This document shows, in pieces, positions 1 through 7,782 of a stretch of DNA of 64,000 nucleotides (positions within the stretch are counted from its first letter, which is position 1; each line of letters begins with the position of its first letter). The notes under the pieces were generated by a model. The model did no database searches and was not told the DNA's origin. It worked only from the letters and a program-made list of their open reading frames with translations. Position numbers and translations under genes: made by a program. Source of the stretch: Lysobacteraceae bacterium SCN 69-320 (lineage in GTDB: Bacteria > Pseudomonadota > Gammaproteobacteria > Xanthomonadales > Rhodanobacteraceae). The DNA is taken from NCBI GenBank assembly GCA_001725155.1, contig MEFP01000012.1, forward strand, positions 124,001 to 188,000, read 5' to 3'.

Positions 1-19
1 AATTCTTGACGATTGGGAA

Positions 20-61
20 GCGGGCGCGTCCGTTGCGCTGCTGCGCCGCGGACGCGCCCGC
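20..61 (-). terminator. Hairpin after the first secreted-protein gene
   Basis: A perfect 13-bp inverted repeat (gcgggcgcgtccg / cggacgcgcccgc) lies just beyond the stop codon of the minus-strand gene that ends at 69. There is no clear T-run after it, so it may be a weak intrinsic terminator or an mRNA-end stabiliser. Confidence 0.55.
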
Positions 62-68
62 TCGCCGG

Positions 69-1258
69 TCAGTTCACGACGTCGGCCGGCAACTGGATCA
101 TGTAGGCGTCGACATCGGTGTCGCTGCCGCTGCTCCAGTTGGAGTTGAACAGCAGGCGCGTGAAGTCGCGGTTCGGCGCCGCATGCGGTTCGGTCCAGTA
201 GCCGTTGCGGCCGCTGCGGTGTGCGGCGATCTCGTACACCTTCGGGCTCGGCGACAGCTCCAGCGCGAACATCTTTTCCTCGAACCAGGGCAGGGTGCCG
301 TCGCGCGACGGCGAGCCGGCATACGCGCCGACCAGCACCCAGCCCGGCTTGTCGTACGCCTTGCCGGAGAAGTGCATCGCGCTGGCTGCGCCGTTGACAT
401 AGGTCGGGAACAGGTTCGTGCGCACACCGGTGTCGATGTCGACCATGAACACGGTGCCGTCGCCGCTGCCGTAGTCGATCGACACGAAAATGTCGTGGCC
501 GTCCTTGCCGATCGCGATGTCGGAATGCTCGGTGGTCGTATGCAGCTGCTTGACCTGCGAGAAGTCCGGCGAATAGGCGAACACGCCCTCGAAGCCCGAG
601 GACACGATCCAGCGGCCCGACGGACTCATGCTGATGTGGTCCGGACGCACGGTCACGTTCCTGCTGCCGACCAGGCGATTCTGCTGCAGATCCCAGACGA
701 TGAATCCGAGGATCTTGAAGTTCGCATCCTCGACCTGGAAGCCCCAGTAGCGTGCGTCACGCGACGGCGAGCCTTCGGACTTGGTCCAGACGTGAGCGGC
801 GTTGCTCCACGGCAGCTTGCCGGTGAAGTCGGCCACGACGGTGGAGGTGTTCGTCGTGATGTTCAGCGCGCTGAGCTTCATGCCGCCGTTGGTCGGCAGG
901 TAGTACAGCGTGTTCGGATCGGTCGGATGCCACTGCGGTTCGGCATCGCCCGACAGGCCGTTGAGCTGCACGAGCTTCTGCAGGGTGTTCGCGTCGTACA
1001 GATACCAGGCGCCGTTGCCGGTGTTGATGAAAAAGCGCGTGCTGTCGGCATTGAACGGCTGGCGGCGCGAATAGTCGTTGCGGGCGAAACTCGTGACGCC
1101 GTCGGCCGTGTGGTCGGTCGCACGCACGAGGCAGGTGCCGAACGTCGCTTCGCGCGTCACGGCGCCCTTGGCCGGCTTGGGCGCGGTCGGAATGCCCAGG
1201 GTCAGGCGACCTTCGGCGAGGCTGAAGCCCGGTGCATAGAAGTTCGCGCAGGGGCCGT
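69..1258 (-). repeat. Module copy A, near-identical to 3310-4498
   Basis: This DNA encodes the C-terminal module of the first secreted protein. By eye it matches 3310-4498 over most of its length at both DNA and protein level, including long identical runs around NDYSRRQPFNADS. The N-terminal module of the same gene (about 1850-3020) is a more diverged third copy. Confidence 0.85.
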
Positions 1259-3104
1259 TGATCGTCGTGACCGGCGGCGGTGGCGGCGTCACGACCGCCG
1301 TCACGGTGACCGGCTTGCTGACGCTGCGGCTGGTGCCGGCGTTGTCGGTCACGCTCAGGGTCGCGGTGTAGCTGCCGGCCGCGGCATAGGTATGCGTCGG
1401 GCTGGTCGCAGTCGACTGGATGTTGTCGCCGAAGTTCCAGCGGCGCGCGACGATGCTGCCGTCGCTGTCGCTGGACGCGTCGGTGAAGCTGACGGTCAGT
1501 CCGTTGCTGCTCAGGCTGAAGTCGGCGACCGGCGGCGTGTTGGCCGGCGGCGGCGCTGCGCTGACGCTGACCGTCTGCGCGACCGTCGCGGCGGCACCGG
1601 CATTGTCGGTCACGGTCAGCGTCACGACATAGCTGCCCGCGCTCGCATAGCTGTGGCTGGCGGTGGCGCCGGTCGCGCTGCTGCCGTCGCCGAAGTTCCA
1701 GCTGCGTGCGCTGATGGTGCCGTCCGCATCGGTCGAGGTATCGGTGAAGGCGGCAGTCAGCGCGCTGGTGCTCGTGGTGAAGCTGGCCCGCGGCGCCGCA
1801 TTCGCCGGCGGCGGTGGCGTCGTCGTGCCCGAGCCGCCGAGCGCCGTGGCCGGCAGGCCGATCAGATAGGCATCGAGCGCGGCATCGCTGCTGCCGCCCC
1901 AGTTGGAACTGAACAGGATGCGCGAGAAATCCCGGCTGACCGCCGCATGCGGCTCGGACCAGTAGCCGTTGGACTTGCTGCGATGGAACGCGATCGGATA
2001 GATGCGCGGCTGCGCCTTGAGCTCCAGTGCGAAGATCTGGTCGAGATACCAGGGCCGGCTGCCGTCGCGCGATGCGCTGCCGGCATAGGTCGACACGAGC
2101 ACCCAGCCGGGCCTGGCGTAGGCCTTGCCCGAGACGTGCAGCGCCGTGTAGCTGCCGTTGATGTAGGTCGGGAACAGGTCGGTGCGCACGCCCGTGTCGA
2201 TGTCGACCATGAACACGCTGCCGTTGCCGCTCTGGTAGTCGATCGACACGTAGACGTCGTGGCCGTCGGCGCCGACGGCGATGTCGGAATGTTCGGTGGC
2301 CTTGTGCAGCTGCTTCTTCGTCCTGAAGTCGGGCGACCAGGCATAGGTGCCGTCGCTGCCCGAGGCGACGAACCAGCGGCCCGAAGGGCTCATGCTGACG
2401 TGGTCGGGCCGTGTGCTCATGGCCTTGCTGCCGACCAGGCGGTTGTTCTGCAGATCCCAGACGATGTAGCCGAGGATCTTGAAGTTCGCGTCCTCGACCT
2501 GGAAGCCCCAGTAGCGCCCGTCGCGCGAGGGCGAACCTTCGGACTTGGTCCAGACGTGGGCCGCCCTGCTCCAGGGCAGCTTGCCGGCGAAGTCGGCGAC
2601 GACGGCCGAGGTGTTGCTCGCGACGTTCAGCGCATAGAGCTTGGTGCCGCCGTTGCCCGGCACGTAGTACAGCGTGTTCGGATCGGTCGGATGCCACTGC
2701 GGTTCGGCGTCGCCGGACAGGCCGTTGAGGCGCGCGAGCTTCTTCAGGCTGCCCGCATCGTAGAGGTACCAGGAGCCGTCGCCGGAGTTGACGATGTAGC
2801 GGCTGTTGTTCGCGTTGAACGGCTGGCGGCGCGAATAGTCGTTGACCGCAAAGCCGCTGACGCCGTCGGCGACGTGGTCGGTCGCGCGCACCAGGCAGGT
2901 GCGCTGGGTCGGTTCGGTGACGGTGGCGCCGCGCGCCGGCAGCGCGAGCGCGGGGGGCGGCGTAGTGATGGTGGCCGGACTCAGCGAGAAGCCGGACGGG
3001 TAGAACGTGTCACAGGGCGCGGCGGCGACACCGGCCGCCGCGCCGAGCAACGACAGCGCGAGCGCGCCTTTGAGCAGTCGTGGAAAAACAGTCGGAAATT
3101 TCAT
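69..3104 (-). CDS. Secreted two-module beta-propeller-like protein with two central PKD domains
   Basis: The 1011-residue product begins with a signal peptide (MKFPTVFPRLLKG... to AAGVAAA). The ATG at 3104 is preferred to the upstream TTG used by the ORF track because it directly starts the signal peptide. A ~390-residue module occupies about residues 30-415. Two PKD domains follow (about 435-600, each with a WNFGDG/WNFGDN core), then a second copy of the module (about 620-1011). Each module has WD/TolB-like strand repeats such as EPQWHPTDPNTLYY and SPSGRW, so a beta-propeller is the likely fold. PKD domains usually act as spacers or carbohydrate and protein binders in secreted proteins. No catalytic residues are recognised. 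The C-terminal module is nearly identical to the neighbouring gene at 3310-4623. The function is unknown; being next to the EPS locus may be relevant. Confidence 0.85.
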   Translation of the reverse strand: MKFPTVFPRLLKGALALSLLGAAAGVAAAPCDTFYPSGFSLSPATITTPPPALALPARGATVTEPTQRTCLVRATDHVADGVSGFAVNDYSRRQPFNANNSRYIVNSGDGSWYLYDAGSLKKLARLNGLSGDAEPQWHPTDPNTLYYVPGNGGTKLYALNVASNTSAVVADFAGKLPWSRAAHVWTKSEGSPSRDGRYWGFQVEDANFKILGYIVWDLQNNRLVGSKAMSTRPDHVSMSPSGRWFVASGSDGTYAWSPDFRTKKQLHKATEHSDIAVGADGHDVYVSIDYQSGNGSVFMVDIDTGVRTDLFPTYINGSYTALHVSGKAYARPGWVLVSTYAGSASRDGSRPWYLDQIFALELKAQPRIYPIAFHRSKSNGYWSEPHAAVSRDFSRILFSSNWGGSSDAALDAYLIGLPATALGGSGTTTPPPPANAAPRASFTTSTSALTAAFTDTSTDADGTISARSWNFGDGSSATGATASHSYASAGSYVVTLTVTDNAGAAATVAQTVSVSAAPPPANTPPVADFSLSSNGLTVSFTDASSDSDGSIVARRWNFGDNIQSTATSPTHTYAAAGSYTATLSVTDNAGTSRSVSKPVTVTAVVTPPPPPVTTINGPCANFYAPGFSLAEGRLTLGIPTAPKPAKGAVTREATFGTCLVRATDHTADGVTSFARNDYSRRQPFNADSTRFFINTGNGAWYLYDANTLQKLVQLNGLSGDAEPQWHPTDPNTLYYLPTNGGMKLSALNITTNTSTVVADFTGKLPWSNAAHVWTKSEGSPSRDARYWGFQVEDANFKILGFIVWDLQQNRLVGSRNVTVRPDHISMSPSGRWIVSSGFEGVFAYSPDFSQVKQLHTTTEHSDIAIGKDGHDIFVSIDYGSGDGTVFMVDIDTGVRTNLFPTYVNGAASAMHFSGKAYDKPGWVLVGAYAGSPSRDGTLPWFEEKMFALELSPSPKVYEIAAHRSGRNGYWTEPHAAPNRDFTRLLFNSNWSSGSDTDVDAYMIQLPADVVN

Positions 3105-3188
3105 CAGGGGTACTCGGGACAAGGGCGAAAGACTGGCGGATCTCCTTATCCGTACAGCGGCATCCTGGTACTTCCACCAGGGATCAAG

Positions 3189-3209
3189 CCCTCCCCTTCA
3201 AGGGGAGGG
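3189..3209. repeat. Short GC-rich palindrome, REP-like element
   Basis: Ten-base arms (ccctcccctt / aaggggaggg) flank a single base, and a G-rich tail (gtatgggtggggatgggg) follows. The form resembles dispersed palindromic intergenic repeats common in high-GC proteobacteria. Only one copy was seen here, so the family assignment is inference. Confidence 0.5.
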
Positions 3210-3279
3210 TATGGGTGGGGATGGGGTTGCACCGCCTTGCGAGCAGGCGTGGCATCGTCACGGCAAAGGCAAAGCAGGC

Positions 3280-3303
3280 GCCGTCCTCCGCAGGGAGGAC
3301 GGC
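3280..3303 (-). terminator. Hairpin after the second secreted-protein gene
   Basis: A perfect 10-bp stem with a 4-base loop (gccgtcctcc gcag ggaggacggc) sits seven bases beyond the stop codon at 3310. The T-run on the minus strand is weak. Confidence 0.55.
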
Positions 3304-3309
3304 AAACGG

Positions 3310-4623
3310 TCAGCGCAGCGCGCCGGCAGGCAGCTGGATCATGTAGGCGTCGACGTCGGTGTCGCTGCCGCTGCTCCAGTTGGAATTGAACAGCAGGCGC
3401 GTGAAGTCGCGGTTCGGCGCCGAATGCGGTTCGGTCCAGTAGCCGTTGCGGCCGCTGCGATGCGCGGCGATCTGGTACACCTTCGGATTCGCCGCGAGCT
3501 CCAGCGCGAACACTTTTTCCTCGAACCAGGGCACGGTGCCGTTGCTCGACGGCGAGCCCGCATAGGCTCCGAGCAGTACCCAACCCGGCTTGTCGTAGGC
3601 CTTGCCGGAGAAGTGCAGCGCCGTGGCCGCGCCGCTGACGTAGGTCGGGAACAGGTTCGTGCGCACGCCGGTGTCGATGTCGACCATGAACACGCTGCCG
3701 TCGCCGCTGCCGTAGTCGATCGACACGAACACGTCGTGGCCGTCCTTGCCGATCGCGATGTCGGAATGCTCGGTGGTCGTGTGCAGCTGCTTGACCTGCG
3801 AGAAATCCGGCGAATAGGCGAACACGCCTTCGAAACCCGAGGACACGATCCAGCGGCCCGAGGGGCTCATGCTGATGTGATCGGGGCGCACGCTGATCGC
3901 CTTGCTGCCGACGAGGCGGTTCTGCTGCAGATCCCAGACGACGAATCCGAGGATCTTGTAGTTCACGTCTTCTACCTGGAAGCCCCAGTAGCGCGCATCG
4001 CGCGAGGGCGAGCCTTCGGACTTGGTCCAGACGTGCGCCGCGTTGCTCCACGGCAGCTTGCCGGTGAAATCCGCGGCGACGGTGGAGGTATTCGAGGCAA
4101 CGTTCAGCGCATACAGCTTCAGGCCGCCGTTGGTCGGCAGGTAGTACAGCGTGTTCGGGTCGGTCGGATGCCACTGCGGCTCGGCGTCACCGGACAGGCC
4201 GTTGAGCTGCTTGAGCTTCTGCAAGGTATTCGCGTCGTAGAGGTACCAGGCGCCGTTGCCGCTGTTGATGAAAAAGCGCGTGCTGTCGGCATTGAACGGC
4301 TGGCGGCGCGAATAGTCGTTGCGGGCGAAGCTCGTGACGCCGTCGGCCGCATGGTCGGTCGCACGCACGAGGCAGGTGCCGTAGGTCGCCTCGCGGGTCA
4401 CCGCGCCTTTGGCCGGCTTGCTTGCGGTCGGAATGGCCAAGGGCGCACGGCCTTCGGCGAGGCTGAAGTTCGGCGCATAGAAGCCGGCGCAGGGGCCGGA
4501 TGCGGGAAGAGTCGAATTTTCAAAATTTCCCTTAAAAACCGAATCCTGTGCTGACGCGGAGTGTGCTCCAAAGATTGCAAAAAAAGACAAAAAAATACGT
4601 GCAGTCCGATAAAGAACTTTCAT
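3310..4623 (-). CDS. Secreted single-module beta-propeller-like protein
   Basis: The 437-residue product has a signal peptide (MKVLYRTARIFLSFFAIFGAHSASA) followed by one copy of the ~390-residue propeller-like module found twice in the adjacent gene. The ATG at 4623 starts the signal peptide; the ORF track extends 13 codons further upstream. After the signal peptide comes VFKGNFEN, which resembles the FxNGFE-type tags often seen in secreted proteins of this group. There is no PKD domain. The module contains EPQWHPTDPNTLYY, SPSGRW and HSDIAIGKDGHD segments matching the neighbour almost residue for residue. A hairpin and a REP-like palindrome separate the two genes, so each may be its own transcription unit. 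The function is unknown. Confidence 0.83.
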   Translation of the reverse strand: MKVLYRTARIFLSFFAIFGAHSASAQDSVFKGNFENSTLPASGPCAGFYAPNFSLAEGRAPLAIPTASKPAKGAVTREATYGTCLVRATDHAADGVTSFARNDYSRRQPFNADSTRFFINSGNGAWYLYDANTLQKLKQLNGLSGDAEPQWHPTDPNTLYYLPTNGGLKLYALNVASNTSTVAADFTGKLPWSNAAHVWTKSEGSPSRDARYWGFQVEDVNYKILGFVVWDLQQNRLVGSKAISVRPDHISMSPSGRWIVSSGFEGVFAYSPDFSQVKQLHTTTEHSDIAIGKDGHDVFVSIDYGSGDGSVFMVDIDTGVRTNLFPTYVSGAATALHFSGKAYDKPGWVLLGAYAGSPSSNGTVPWFEEKVFALELAANPKVYQIAAHRSGRNGYWTEPHSAPNRDFTRLLFNSNWSSGSDTDVDAYMIQLPAGALR

Positions 4624-4899
4624 CGACGAATTCCAGGGGGCTGAGCGAAAAGCGGGGTCCACGGTAAGGACCCGTTCCTTCAGAAGTCGTTACGAAAGTC
4701 TCAATTCCTTGGAGTCGAGTGACGAATTCGTCACACTTTGGTCGAACGGTTCGCTAAATGTATGGACAAAATAACCAGGAGAATATATCGGCCATCAGAA
4801 CTGTCAGACTAAAGTCGATTACAAATTTCAAGCGAATCTAGGACGACAAATTTCCGGCGCGGCGCGCCGGCACCACGCGTCCGTCGTCGGGATGAAGGC
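4624..4899 (-). promoter_or_regulatory. AT-rich intergenic region with probable promoter of the secreted-protein gene
   Basis: These 276 bases separate the end of the EPS locus from the secreted-protein genes on the same strand. They are much more AT-rich than their surroundings, for example aaaataaccaggagaatata near 4768-4787. A tatatt hexamer on the minus strand (4787-4782) could be a -10, but no -35 at standard spacing was found. The 16-bp palindrome lies within it. Confidence 0.4.
4719..4734. promoter_or_regulatory. Perfect 16-bp palindrome, candidate operator
   Basis: The sequence gtgacgaattcgtcac is its own reverse complement. It lies about 95 bases upstream of the ATG at 4623, in an AT-rich intergenic stretch. 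A related half-site (cgacgaattc) overlaps the region just upstream of the start codon. A perfect palindrome of this length in a promoter region suggests a dimeric regulator site. No regulator is identified. Confidence 0.5.
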
Positions 4900-6456
4900 T
4901 CAGATCGTGGCGTGGCGGCGGCGCTGCAGCGCCGCCCAGGCTTCGCGCAGTTCGACCTGGCCGAGGCGCCAGGCGAGCCAGCCGGACAGCGCCAGCGCCG
5001 GCAGCGCGCTCAAGCCGCAGGCCAGCGCCCAGAGCAGCGGACTGGCCGCACGCAGGGATTCGGGCACCAGCGCGAGACCGCCGGCGACGCCGGCGGCGAG
5101 CACTGCGCCGCAGAACACCAGGCGGGTGATTTCGGCGACGAATCCCGCCGGCCAGCGTCCGCCGATCAGGCGATGGACGGCCCAGGTCGAGAGCAGCGCC
5201 GACTGCAGCGACGACAGCACCGTGGACAGCGCGATGCCGGCCAGTCCGAGGCGCTGCGCCCAGAGCAGATTGAGGCCGATGCAACTGGCCACGCCGGCCA
5301 GGCCTATCGCGATCTGCGTCCACGGATGGATGGCCGCGTGCAGCGCGCGATAGCTGAAATACGCGTGCGCGCGCGTGACCACGGCCAGCGCGAGCAGGCT
5401 CATGGCCTGCACCGTCAGTTCGGTCGAGCGCGCATCGAAGCGGCCGTGTTCGAGCAGGAACACGACCATCGGCCGCGCGAGCAATGCCAGCAGCACGGTG
5501 CATGGAAGCGTCAGCAGCAGCAGGAAGCGCGCGCCCTGCGCATAGGTCAGCGCGGCGGCGGTCTTGTCCTCGGCGGCGAAGCCGCGCGCGAGCGCCGGGT
5601 AATAGCTCGTCAGCACGGCCTGGGCGAAGATTTCCACCGGCAGCAGGCCGAGCATCCAGGCATACGACAGCGCCGAGATCGAGCCGGCGTCGAGACTGGA
5701 CACGAAATACTGGTCGACCAGGCCGCTCAGCAGCGATCCGGCCGAGCCGACGAACAGCGGCAGCAAATGCGCCAGCGGCCCGCGCAGGTCCGGATGCTTG
5801 AGATCCCAGGCCGGCCGCAGGCTGCTGCGGATCAGATCGCGATTGCCGGCGACGAGCAGCGCAGCCTGGAAGAGAAACCCGATGACGACGCCGACGGTCA
5901 GCGCGCGCACGCCCCATTGCCGCGCGAAGCCCAGCGCGACGGCGATCACCGCGATATTGGTCACGATGCCCTCGAGGCTGGGCAGGGTGAAGCGCTCGCG
6001 CGCATAGCTCAGCGCCGACAGTAGCGAGGAGCCGACCAGCACGACCACGCAGGGCAGCAGCCAGCGCGTCAGCTCCACCGCCTGGACCTGCGTCGCCGCA
6101 TCGAGGCCCGGCGCCATGTGGGCGACGAGGAACGGTGCCCAGACATACATCAGCAGGCTGCAGAGGATGCCGGCGGCCAGGATCAGCGTGAACAGCGTGT
6201 TCGCGCCGCGCCAGGCCTGCGCGCCGTAGCGGCCGTTCAGGCCGGCGACGAAACGCGGTACGAAGGCCACGGTCAGGGTATTGGTCAGAAGGCTGGGCAG
6301 CAGCAGCGGCAGGGAATAGGCGACCCAGAATGCATCGAGCGCGCTGGATGTGCCGAACAGCGAGGCGACGATCAGGGTCTTGCCGATCGCGAGCACCTTG
6401 CCGCCGAAACTGAGGCCGGCGATCAGCAGCGCGGCGCGGCGCGGGCGCTGGTTCAC
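4900..6456 (-). CDS. MurJ/MviN-type lipid-linked oligosaccharide flippase (Wzx role)
   Basis: The 518-residue integral membrane protein belongs to the MOP superfamily and resembles MurJ. It begins NQRPRRAALLIAGLSFGGKVLA, with the LIVASLFGTS and VAFVPRF segments typical of the family and about 14 hydrophobic spans. It probably flips the undecaprenyl-linked EPS repeat unit across the inner membrane. The start is a GTG at 6456 overlapping the stop of the upstream polymerase gene (GTGA); the 850-residue ORF in the track runs backward into that gene. It is the last gene of the minus-strand EPS locus. A housekeeping lipid II flippase cannot be excluded from sequence, but the context argues for EPS. 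Confidence 0.83.
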   Translation of the reverse strand: MNQRPRRAALLIAGLSFGGKVLAIGKTLIVASLFGTSSALDAFWVAYSLPLLLPSLLTNTLTVAFVPRFVAGLNGRYGAQAWRGANTLFTLILAAGILCSLLMYVWAPFLVAHMAPGLDAATQVQAVELTRWLLPCVVVLVGSSLLSALSYARERFTLPSLEGIVTNIAVIAVALGFARQWGVRALTVGVVIGFLFQAALLVAGNRDLIRSSLRPAWDLKHPDLRGPLAHLLPLFVGSAGSLLSGLVDQYFVSSLDAGSISALSYAWMLGLLPVEIFAQAVLTSYYPALARGFAAEDKTAAALTYAQGARFLLLLTLPCTVLLALLARPMVVFLLEHGRFDARSTELTVQAMSLLALAVVTRAHAYFSYRALHAAIHPWTQIAIGLAGVASCIGLNLLWAQRLGLAGIALSTVLSSLQSALLSTWAVHRLIGGRWPAGFVAEITRLVFCGAVLAAGVAGGLALVPESLRAASPLLWALACGLSALPALALSGWLAWRLGQVELREAWAALQRRRHATI

Positions 6457-7778
6457 GCGCGGCGCCCCGGCAGGATGCGCGCAGCCTGCGGAAAGCGCTG
6501 GGCCAGGGCCTGCGCCGGCACGCCCGGTTGCGTGGCGGCGGCCGGCGTCGCCGCCGTGGCGAGCTGGCGCAGATAGCGTTCGAGCAGGCCGCAGAGTATC
6601 CAGTAGTCGCCCATGACCGCGCCGTTGAGGAACGGGCTGCCGTAGAAATTGCCGCAGGCCATGCACACGGTGCAGACGGTGAAGCCGATCGCTAGCGCGC
6701 GCGCCTGCGCATCGTCGGGCGGCGCGGCGCGGCGCAGGCGGCCGGCGAGCCGGAACAGCGCGGCGATCACGAGCAGCAGCGCGGCCAGTCCCTGCAGGCC
6801 GGTCTCGGCCAGGGTCAGCACGTAGTAGTTGTGCGCGTCCTTGTTCTCGTAGCGCGAGTAGTCGCCGATGACCAGCGGGAAGCGGTTCAGGCCTATGCCG
6901 AACGGCTGGTCGCGCCACATCGCGAACGCGCCGTCCCAGATCTCCCAGCGGCTGGACGTGCTCTCGTCGACCTGTTCGCCGCCGGCGGCGTCGCGCTGCT
7001 GCGTCTCCTGCACGCGCTGGGTGACGGTGTCGGGCAGGTAGGCGGTCATCGACAACAGGGCGAAGCCGAGCACGACCGCGAGCACGAGGTTGCGCCGCAG
7101 CAGCAACAGGCCCAGGCCGAGCAGCGCGATGAAATAGCTCTGCCGCGAATAGGTCACGAGGATCGCGAAGCCGATCACCGCGGCACCGGCGAGCGCGGCG
7201 CCGCGCCAGAGCCAGCGGCCGCGGAAGAACAGCGCCACGGCGATGAACAGCGGCAAGAACATCGCGTAGTAGACACCGGCGCGATTGGCGTCGCGGTAGT
7301 CCCGGCCGAACGGACCTGCGGCCCGATGGTTCTCGGCGAAGCTGCTGAAACCGTAGTCGAGTCCCTGGCGCATCGCCTGCAGGCCGGCGACGAAGGCCAC
7401 GACCATCACGAGGATGATCAGCTGCCGCGTGCCGGCGCGGTCCTGCCGGCAATGCAGATACATGAAATACAGCAGCGGATAGAACAGCGCGTTCTTGTAG
7501 TACGTGATGTCGCCGACGAGATCGCGCGGCATGCGCATCTGGGCGATCACCAGCGCGAGGGTCAGCGCGAAGAAATAGCCCAGCAGCGGCCAGCGCAGCA
7601 GGCCCGGCTGCGCCGGCGGTCCGTCGACCTCGCCGCGCGCGGTGAACGGCAGCGCCAGCAGGGTCGCGAAGAACAGCAGGTTGGAGACGTTGACCGCGGG
7701 GATGTGCGTGTCGAGCGGGAAATGGATCTGATAGACCGTGTAGACGATCTGCAGGTACAGGAGCAGGCGCAGGACCAT
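6453..7778 (-). CDS. O-antigen ligase/polymerase-like membrane protein (Wzy role)
   Basis: The 441-residue protein has many transmembrane segments and a large periplasmic loop around residues 215-300 (TQRVQETQQRDAAGGEQVDES), as in the Wzy_C/O-antigen ligase family. The motif FGIGLNRFP and the following YSRYENKDAHNYYVLTLAETG are typical; the H in DAHN is the conserved histidine. It is likely to polymerise repeat units delivered by the flippase encoded directly downstream. The ATG at 7778 lies four bases beyond the stop of the amidotransferase gene, and its stop overlaps the flippase start, so translation is coupled. Ligase and polymerase functions cannot be told apart from sequence alone. Confidence 0.85.
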   Translation of the reverse strand: MVLRLLLYLQIVYTVYQIHFPLDTHIPAVNVSNLLFFATLLALPFTARGEVDGPPAQPGLLRWPLLGYFFALTLALVIAQMRMPRDLVGDITYYKNALFYPLLYFMYLHCRQDRAGTRQLIILVMVVAFVAGLQAMRQGLDYGFSSFAENHRAAGPFGRDYRDANRAGVYYAMFLPLFIAVALFFRGRWLWRGAALAGAAVIGFAILVTYSRQSYFIALLGLGLLLLRRNLVLAVVLGFALLSMTAYLPDTVTQRVQETQQRDAAGGEQVDESTSSRWEIWDGAFAMWRDQPFGIGLNRFPLVIGDYSRYENKDAHNYYVLTLAETGLQGLAALLLVIAALFRLAGRLRRAAPPDDAQARALAIGFTVCTVCMACGNFYGSPFLNGAVMGDYWILCGLLERYLRQLATAATPAAATQPGVPAQALAQRFPQAARILPGRRA

Positions 7779-7782
7779 GGCC

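Noticed and set aside
6-3389. 1127-codon plus-strand ORF over the secreted-protein genes
   Set aside because: It is the antisense shadow of high-GC coding sequence: Arg/Ala/Gly-rich, no domains, and it runs against the clear signal-peptide protein on the minus strand.
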